Assembly: GCA_016292785.1 (NCBI GenBank) | Contig: JAEDFL010000058.1 | Coordinates: 1 to 10,966, forward strand | Direction of reading: 5' to 3' | Length of the DNA: 10,966 nucleotides | Source of the DNA: Clostridiaceae bacterium | GTDB lineage: Bacteria > Bacillota > Clostridia > Oscillospirales > Acutalibacteraceae | Part shown: positions 7,139-10,966 of the stretch, in pieces | Position numbering within the stretch: the first letter of the stretch is position 1 | How the letters are laid out: every line of letters begins with the position of its first letter | The notes under the pieces: model-generated | Told to the model about the DNA's origin: nothing | Databases searched by the model: none | Seen by the model: only the letters and a program-made list of their open reading frames with translations | Made by a program: the position numbers and the translations under genes

Positions 7139-7936
7139 ATGGAACAGACGGTAAAACTGACTGCCGACACGAAACCCGACGAGGAACACGTTGTTAAAAT
7201 GTGGACGCCTTTCGACATAAAGGTTGATGAAAGCTACGAATATATTCCTAAGAACCAAGCCTTTATCCGTTTTTCCAACGGACTTAAAGCCTTTGCCGTG
7301 CGTGCTCTTTACTTATTAACCAAGCTTGTTTTCGGACTTGAAATCGAGGGCAGAGAAAATCTTGAAAAGCTAAAGGACAAAGGCTACATTACCGTTTGCA
7401 ACCATGTCAATTTTCTCGACTGCGGAATGATAGCAGTTGCACTTAACAGAAGCGATATAGTATTCACTACAATCAAGGAAAACTTTGAAATACCTCTTGT
7501 TCGGCACATTATCAAAGCCCTCGGAGCAATACCAATTCCGACCGGAATAAAAGCGATGCAAAAATTTTCCGAAGCGGTTGAAACACTGCTGGAAAAAGGT
7601 CAGTCGGTTCATTTCTATCCTGAGGGCGTAATGATTCCCTACTACAACGGACTGCGAGGCTTTCGCAAGGGTGCCTTTTACTACGCCGTCAGAAGTGATG
7701 TTCCTGTTGTTCCGCTGGTTATCACCTACCATAAATCAACGTCAATGCTAAAGAAAAAGCCTGCTGCAAAAATACACATACTTGAGCCTGTTTACCCTGA
7801 TGGCAAGCTTTCGGAAAAAGAACAGATCAAAGCGCTCAAGACAGAGGTTTTCAACTGTATGAACGACAAATTCAATTCAGTCGATTGCATAAAGGATAAC
7901 ACCTATGTGATTGAAAAATATCACCTCGATAAATAA
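7139..7936 (+). CDS. 1-acyl-glycerol-3-phosphate acyltransferase family protein (PlsC-like)
   Basis: The 265-aa protein has the PlsC/LPLAT fold, which transfers acyl chains to lysophospholipid-type acceptors, commonly making phosphatidic acid at the inner membrane face. The catalytic motif NHVNFLD (88-94) gives the H(X4)D pair H89/D94. The acceptor-binding motif reads FYPEGVM (159-165), a variant of the usual FPEGTR. The GAIPIPT stretch (129-135) and the VPVVPLVI strand (188-195) also match the family. One hydrophobic segment (about 49-66) precedes the catalytic motif. A charged 40-residue N-terminal extension has no counterpart in minimal PlsC proteins. The ribosome site AAAGGAGG lies 8 nt before the ATG. 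The gene is divergent from the two-component operon and ends with its own terminator, so it stands alone. Acceptor specificity cannot be deduced. Confidence 0.87.
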   Translation: MEQTVKLTADTKPDEEHVVKMWTPFDIKVDESYEYIPKNQAFIRFSNGLKAFAVRALYLLTKLVFGLEIEGRENLEKLKDKGYITVCNHVNFLDCGMIAVALNRSDIVFTTIKENFEIPLVRHIIKALGAIPIPTGIKAMQKFSEAVETLLEKGQSVHFYPEGVMIPYYNGLRGFRKGAFYYAVRSDVPVVPLVITYHKSTSMLKKKPAAKIHILEPVYPDGKLSEKEQIKALKTEVFNCMNDKFNSVDCIKDNTYVIEKYHLDK

Positions 7937-7967
7937 ACAACCCCCTATTTTCCCCCTTAATACCGGT

Positions 7968-8008
7968 AAAGAGCTTCACCAGACAAAAATGGTGAAGCTC
8001 TTTGTTTT
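7968..8008 (+). terminator. Terminator of the acyltransferase gene
   Basis: A perfect 13-bp stem (AAAGAGCTTCACC, 7968-7980, with 7991-8003) and a 10-nt loop are followed by TTTGTTTT. The other strand is poorer in T after the stem, so it mainly serves the plus strand. Confidence 0.9.
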
Positions 8009-8065
8009 GAAACAACGGCTTGTATAAAAATAATATTTTAAATTACTCCTCATAAATACACAAAC

Positions 8066-8143
8066 TTAAATATTCGTTTCCGCACCGTTGTCGGCAGAAA
8101 ACTCCAACAGCAGAGTATCAAATTGTTTAAATGTGTACTTCAA
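8066..8143 (-). CDS. Possible 25-aa small protein, TTG start
   Basis: A short frame reads Met(TTG)-KYTFKQFDTLLLEFSADNGAETNI and then TAA. A purine-rich GAGGGG sits 7 nt upstream of the TTG. A promoter (TTGACA, 18 bp, TATTAT) lies immediately upstream, making a coherent minimal gene in an otherwise empty gap. The first half would form an amphipathic helix. I do not recognise it. It could equally be the preserved front end of a larger gene whose remainder has been lost, or a leader peptide without a downstream gene. Confidence 0.4.
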   Translation of the reverse strand: MKYTFKQFDTLLLEFSADNGAETNI

Positions 8144-8171
8144 GCTGTCACCCCTCTTGATCACTATAAGT

Positions 8172-8201
8172 ATAATAGCCTTATAACTTGATTTCTGTCA
8201 A
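8172..8201 (-). promoter_or_regulatory. Promoter ahead of the 25-codon ORF
   Basis: A perfect TTGACA (8196-8201) and TATTAT (8172-8177) are 18 bp apart on the minus strand, downstream of the HIRAN gene stop. The only object it can serve before the acyltransferase terminator is the mini-ORF or a small RNA of about 150-200 nt. Confidence 0.6.
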
Positions 8202-8226
8202 CTCTAAGCGGTGTAATAATCTTTTA

Positions 8227-8625
8227 TCATTCCTGCAAATACACTTTGATATTTATTTTCACCCATTTGCCGTAGCCTTTTTTCGAGGTAATTCTCCCAA
8301 AGAGGAGCTTGCCTGCGTCCATAAGTCTTGAGAATATCACATTGTCGTTCCTCGGAACATAACCGATTTTTACACCGTTGTCTGTCTTTATTACAATCGC
8401 CTTGCTGTCATATTTATTGTCCGGCTCTCTGAAAAAGTCCAGCTTATCACCCTCGTTCAGGTGCTGTTCAAGCTCCTCTATCCCCTCGATGAACGACGTA
8501 CCAGCAACATATGTGTCAAAAAGAAATATTTCCCTTTCAAACGGCTTCGGCATTGTAAGCTCGCCGTTCTGACTGTGGAGAAGCCCTATAAGCCCTCCGC
8601 CGCCGGATTTTATTAAATCGCCCAT
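8227..8625 (-). CDS. Stand-alone HIRAN-domain protein
   Basis: The 132-aa protein consists of a short N-terminal arm (1-30, with Gly-rich SGGGG and the segment ELTMPKPFERE) and one HIRAN domain (about 33-130). Recognisable parts are FDTYVAGTSF, the acidic linker EGDKLDFFREPDNKYDSKAI (59-77, inclusive of the conserved Asp-Asn-Lys-Tyr-Asp) and KIGYVPRNDN. HIRAN domains are known from HLTF/Rad5 helicases, where they bind DNA ends; free-standing bacterial ones are less understood. There is no signal or membrane segment. GAGGTG precedes the ATG by 6 nt. The start is 4 nt behind the J-domain gene, so the two are cotranscribed and probably translationally coupled. A role with DNA is inferred from the domain only. 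Confidence 0.85.
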   Translation of the reverse strand: MGDLIKSGGGGLIGLLHSQNGELTMPKPFEREIFLFDTYVAGTSFIEGIEELEQHLNEGDKLDFFREPDNKYDSKAIVIKTDNGVKIGYVPRNDNVIFSRLMDAGKLLFGRITSKKGYGKWVKINIKVYLQE

Positions 8626-8629
8626 ATCT

Positions 8630-9535
8630 TCACCTCAACATTTCTTCAATCACGCATTTATATACTTCAATCAGCTCATTATACTGTTCAAGCAAGTGTT
8701 CAAGCTCTTGCCTGTGCTGTTCCGTTTTTTCTTCGCTTTCAACTATCTCTTTAAGAGTATACGGATAGCTCGACTTGATTTTCTCAATGTCCTCTTTTAT
8801 CGTTTTCATCAAGTCCGACAAACGTTCCCTCTCTTCGAGAAGCTGTGTCATTGCGTCCTTTGACTGCTCGGGAAGCTTTCTATCGTCAACCAGCTCGTTG
8901 ATAATTTTCAACGAATTTAAATCTCCGTTTTTGTAAGCGGCGACAGCATTGTTGAAAAGCTGAATCTGCTCCTTCGAAACATCGGGATTCAAATCCGGAT
9001 GCAGTCCCTTGACGATTTTACGGTAAAGCCTTTTCAGCTCGCCGCTTTCCTCCTCCGACAAGACCGGACATTTCCTGCGCTCCAGAGCCTCATTCATCTT
9101 TTCAATCTGCTCATTGAGCCGCTTCTGATAATCTTCAAACTCCTGATTAAGCGTTTCCTCAATATCGGTAATAATTACCTTTTCCTGCCTGTTCTTTTTA
9201 GCTCTGATCAAATCAATTTTACGCTTCAGGCGCAACGACTTACACTGAGCTTCATACGCTTTATATTCAATTCCGCCGAGCATCAGCATATATGAGGTTT
9301 CTATATTGCGGCAGATAACAAACTGTAATTCGTCACGCTCAAGAAGAAGCATCGACAGCTCCGTCCGCATTTTCTCAACTTCATTTTTGAGCTTTTCAAA
9401 ATCCGGGAACAGGATGACATTTACCGATGAAGATATTTCCGAAGCTGTTTCAGAGTTTTCTTCTTCATCGTCCTTTAACATAATATACTCCGCCGCCCGA
9501 CCTGCAAGCCGCTTTTTGATTTCCTCGTCGTCCAT
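8630..9535 (-). CDS. Coiled-coil protein with an internal J domain
   Basis: The 301-aa protein has an acidic Ser/Glu-rich N-terminus (1-35) and long coiled coils (about 45-150 and 222-300). Between them is a short J-domain-like region (about 160-215) with YRKIVKGLHPDLNPD. The HPD tripeptide at 179-181 is the motif by which J proteins stimulate Hsp70 ATPase. There are no Gly/Phe or zinc-finger regions, so this is a class C type J protein rather than DnaJ itself. It is soluble and cytoplasmic. The ATG is chosen for GAGGTG 8 nt upstream. It is first in an operon with the HIRAN gene. A coherent guess is a DnaK-recruiting adaptor acting on a DNA-associated partner, but no partner is shown by the sequence. 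Confidence 0.82.
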   Translation of the reverse strand: MDDEEIKKRLAGRAAEYIMLKDDEEENSETASEISSSVNVILFPDFEKLKNEVEKMRTELSMLLLERDELQFVICRNIETSYMLMLGGIEYKAYEAQCKSLRLKRKIDLIRAKKNRQEKVIITDIEETLNQEFEDYQKRLNEQIEKMNEALERRKCPVLSEEESGELKRLYRKIVKGLHPDLNPDVSKEQIQLFNNAVAAYKNGDLNSLKIINELVDDRKLPEQSKDAMTQLLEERERLSDLMKTIKEDIEKIKSSYPYTLKEIVESEEKTEQHRQELEHLLEQYNELIEVYKCVIEEMLR

Positions 9536-9573
9536 AAGTTTTTCACCTCACGCTAAAGTGTCAAGCTATAATT

Positions 9574-9602
9574 ATTATAACAGCAATTTATTTCCGTTTC
9601 AA
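9574..9602 (-). promoter_or_regulatory. Promoter of the J-domain/HIRAN operon
   Basis: TTGAAA (9597-9602) and a perfect TATAAT (9574-9579) are 17 bp apart on the minus strand. Transcription would start near 9567, about 32 nt before the ATG. Confidence 0.75.
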
Positions 9603-9679
9603 TAGAAATCAAACGGCAATACCCCCTTACAGTCCGTTTTACGGTACAAAGCATTTCGGTTAAAGCCGTATCTGTTGTA

Positions 9680-9719
9680 TAAAATAAGCTTATCCCGCCT
9701 TCGTTTAAGAAGACGGGAT
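9680..9719 (-). terminator. Terminator of the PDN-repeat secreted protein gene
   Basis: An 11-bp stem (9692-9702 with 9709-9719) contains one G-U pair when read on the minus strand and a 6-nt loop. It is followed by AAGCTTATTTTATA. It lies 27 nt after the stop codon. The T tract is moderate. Confidence 0.75.
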
Positions 9720-9746
9720 CATATTGAGATTCGGTTTTACGAAGTC

Positions 9747-10691
9747 TTACATAAGCTTTGAGTCAAGTGAGCCGTCCGAACACAGTTCAAGGTGGGCGTT
9801 TGAGCCTATTCCCTTTTGTTTGTAGCAGTCCGTTCGCTCAACGGTTTTCATATTTACGTCTTTGTTTCCGCCCAGTATGAGAACTTGTAATTTAGTCATC
9901 ACAGGGAACATAAGCGGAATTATCTTTTTAGAGGAAACACAGTTCCATATTTCCGAGGCGAAGAAAGTGCAGTTAAAATAGAAATCCCAGTAATTCCACT
10001 GTTTAACTCTTTCGCTCACTTTAATAAGCTGCTTTTTTGTCAAATTCATACCGAGCCACGACTGATTTTTTAAGCCCCATTTTTCCCCGCAGTAAGTTTC
10101 AACATTGTAATACAGACCGGGGCCGTCGGAGCGGCTCAGCAGGAATGTTCCCATCGACACACCCTGATAGGGTTTGAGCGTGTAGCAACCGACAGGCATT
10201 TCGCCGTTGATATCGCTTTCAATGTAAATCCATGCGTGACCGAGACCTCTCTGCTGAGTGCAGATATACATTCTGCCGACAACTGCATCGTCTGCAAGCT
10301 CATCAAAAACCACTTCGGGAATTTCCGGCTCATCAGGGTTGTCCGGATTATCGGGGTTGTCGGGATTATCCGGATTGTCCGGATTATCGGGATTATCGGG
10401 GTTGTCCGGGTTATCGGGGTTGTCCGGGTTATCGGGGTTGTCCGGGTTATCGGGGTTGTCGGGATTGTCCGGGTTATCCGGATTGTCCGGATTATCGGGA
10501 TTGTCGGGATCGTCCGGGTTTTCTTCGTCCTCGCAATACTGCTCTGAGGTGTCGGGTGTTTCAACATCCTGAGTGTAATTTTCGCCCGTCTTCTGTCCGT
10601 CCAAAATTCCGTCAACGGCAATCGTCGGAATCGAGAACACGATAAACAAAGCCGTAATGACAGCGATAATTTTTGTAAAATTCATTTTCAT
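9747..10691 (-). CDS. Secreted PDN-repeat protein with putative permuted papain-like domain
   Basis: The 314-aa protein is probably exported and acts in or on the cell wall. A signal peptide (1-25) leads to an acidic spacer, a 20-unit Asp-Asn/Asp-Pro tract (60-119) and a globular domain (about 127-290). That domain has RGLGHAWIYI (148-157, H152) near its start and FYFNCTFFASEIWN (237-250, C241) near its end. His before Cys, with an Asn-Cys-x-x-Phe-Ala motif in a helix, resembles circularly permuted NlpC/P60-like or LRAT-like papain folds. If so, H152 and C241 would be the catalytic pair of an amidase, protease or acyltransferase. This is inference, not a firm family match. The ATG at 10691 is preferred over the GTG 9 nt upstream, which lies only 2 nt from the AAAAGGG ribosome site. 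No sortase motif or membrane anchor is seen. Confidence 0.75.
   Translation of the reverse strand: MKMNFTKIIAVITALFIVFSIPTIAVDGILDGQKTGENYTQDVETPDTSEQYCEDEENPDDPDNPDNPDNPDNPDNPDNPDNPDNPDNPDNPDNPDNPDNPDNPDNPDNPDNPDNPDNPDEPEIPEVVFDELADDAVVGRMYICTQQRGLGHAWIYIESDINGEMPVGCYTLKPYQGVSMGTFLLSRSDGPGLYYNVETYCGEKWGLKNQSWLGMNLTKKQLIKVSERVKQWNYWDFYFNCTFFASEIWNCVSSKKIIPLMFPVMTKLQVLILGGNKDVNMKTVERTDCYKQKGIGSNAHLELCSDGSLDSKLM
10333..10512 (-). repeat. 20 x 9-bp coding minisatellite (Asp-Asn-Pro)
   Basis: Twenty tandem 9-bp units encode 19 Asp-Asn-Pro and one Asp-Asp-Pro triplets. Units differ only at synonymous positions, apart from that one Asn/Asp change. In the middle (10396-10458) seven units alternate perfectly between two variants. 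This forms an 18-bp higher-order repeat, a sign of recent expansion by slippage. Confidence 0.95.
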
Positions 10692-10833
10692 AAATGCCAC
10701 ATCCCTTTTCTTTATTCAAGTCAGGATAACGTCAAATTCTTCCTTTTGAAGAAAAAGTACGTAGCTTTATGTTTATCGAGAATCTTCCCCTGCCCGAAAT
10801 TCTATTTAAGCCTCAATCCCAACTTTATAAATA

Positions 10834-10862
10834 ATAATATCATTACAATGTTGGTTTGTCAA
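10834..10862 (-). promoter_or_regulatory. Promoter of the secreted PDN-repeat gene
   Basis: A perfect TTGACA (10857-10862) and TATTAT (10834-10839) are 17 bp apart on the minus strand. The start near 10827 leaves an unusually long leader of about 135 nt before the ATG. Confidence 0.8.
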
Positions 10863-10866
10863 TATA

Positions 10867-10900
10867 TTATTAACTGAATTAGTAATAATTCTGTTAATAA
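10867..10900. promoter_or_regulatory. 34-bp near-perfect palindrome, probable operator
   Basis: TTATTAACTGAATTA (10867-10881) and TAATTCTGTTAATAA (10886-10900) match as inverted repeats at 14 of 15 positions around a 4-bp centre. The site lies between two divergent promoters, 4 bp from the minus-strand -35 box and 11 bp from the plus-strand one. A dimeric regulator is the likely ligand; its identity is unknown. Confidence 0.65.
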
Positions 10901-10911
10901 ATTGATTATTT

Positions 10912-10939
10912 TTGACATATATTGGCTTTTGTATATAAA
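10912..10939 (+). promoter_or_regulatory. Divergent promoter reading off the right edge
   Basis: A perfect TTGACA (10912-10917) and TATAAA (10934-10939) are 16 bp apart on the plus strand. Transcription would begin near 10946, and the gene it serves is outside the window. An ATG at 10957 lacks a ribosome site and is not called as a start. Confidence 0.65.
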
Positions 10940-10966
10940 AAGTGTTACCGAAAACCATGGAAATCG

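Noticed and set aside
10333..10512. CRISPR-like array
   Set aside because: Units are 9 bp with no spacers and lie inside a coding frame; it is a coding minisatellite.
10232..10645. Plus-strand frames with Ser-Gly-Leu or Arg-Gly-Cys-Pro repeats
   Set aside because: The 9-bp repeat keeps every frame open on both strands; only the minus-strand frame has a signal peptide, ribosome site, promoter and a non-repetitive domain.
10700..10827. Cyclic-di-GMP (GEMM) riboswitch in the long leader
   Set aside because: AAAGCTAC slightly recalls the GEMM core, but the GCA/CGC flanks and the two required helices are missing.

Overview
The window looks like chromosomal DNA from a low-to-moderate GC Firmicute, probably an anaerobic gut clostridium of the Ruminococcaceae/Oscillospiraceae type. 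The reasons are AGGAGG-like ribosome sites, sigma-A promoters with near-consensus TTGACA/TATAAT boxes, a Mn riboswitch-mntP unit, a CCA-encoding tRNA, a GH29 fucosidase and a secreted protein with a PDN-repeat linker. The species call is inference; no phage or transposon genes are visible.

Left part (1-3700, all minus strand): a secreted metallophosphoesterase lies 11 nt behind an IolB-type 5-deoxy-glucuronate isomerase, with one promoter and a hairpin at the end. Upstream, with its own promoter and strong terminator, is a cytoplasmic GH29 alpha-L-fucosidase. Together these suggest catabolism of sugars, inositol or host glycans.

Middle (3730-4710, plus strand): a sigma-A promoter, a yybP-ykoY manganese riboswitch with an overlapping terminator, and the Mn2+ exporter gene mntP. 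Then comes a tRNA-Ala(GGC) with its own promoter. Its terminator hairpin is symmetrical enough to stop the convergent two-component operon as well.

4813-7936: a minus-strand OmpR-type response regulator and HAMP/HisKA sensor kinase operon. It is transcribed divergently from a PlsC-type acyltransferase. The regulator has no ATG/GTG/TTG at its natural N-terminus; the best start is an ACG.

8066-9606 (minus): a promoter, then a coiled-coil J-domain protein and a stand-alone HIRAN-domain protein 4 nt apart. Behind them is a separately promoted 25-codon ORF of unknown function.

9690-10966: a secreted protein with a signal peptide, a 19-fold Asp-Asn-Pro linker and a probable permuted papain-like (NlpC/P60- or LRAT-like) domain. 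It has a long leader and a sigma-A promoter. That promoter and a divergent promoter running off the right edge flank a 34-bp near-perfect palindrome.

The most interesting items are the ACG-started regulator, the HIRAN/J-domain pair with the mini-ORF, and the palindrome-controlled secreted putative hydrolase.
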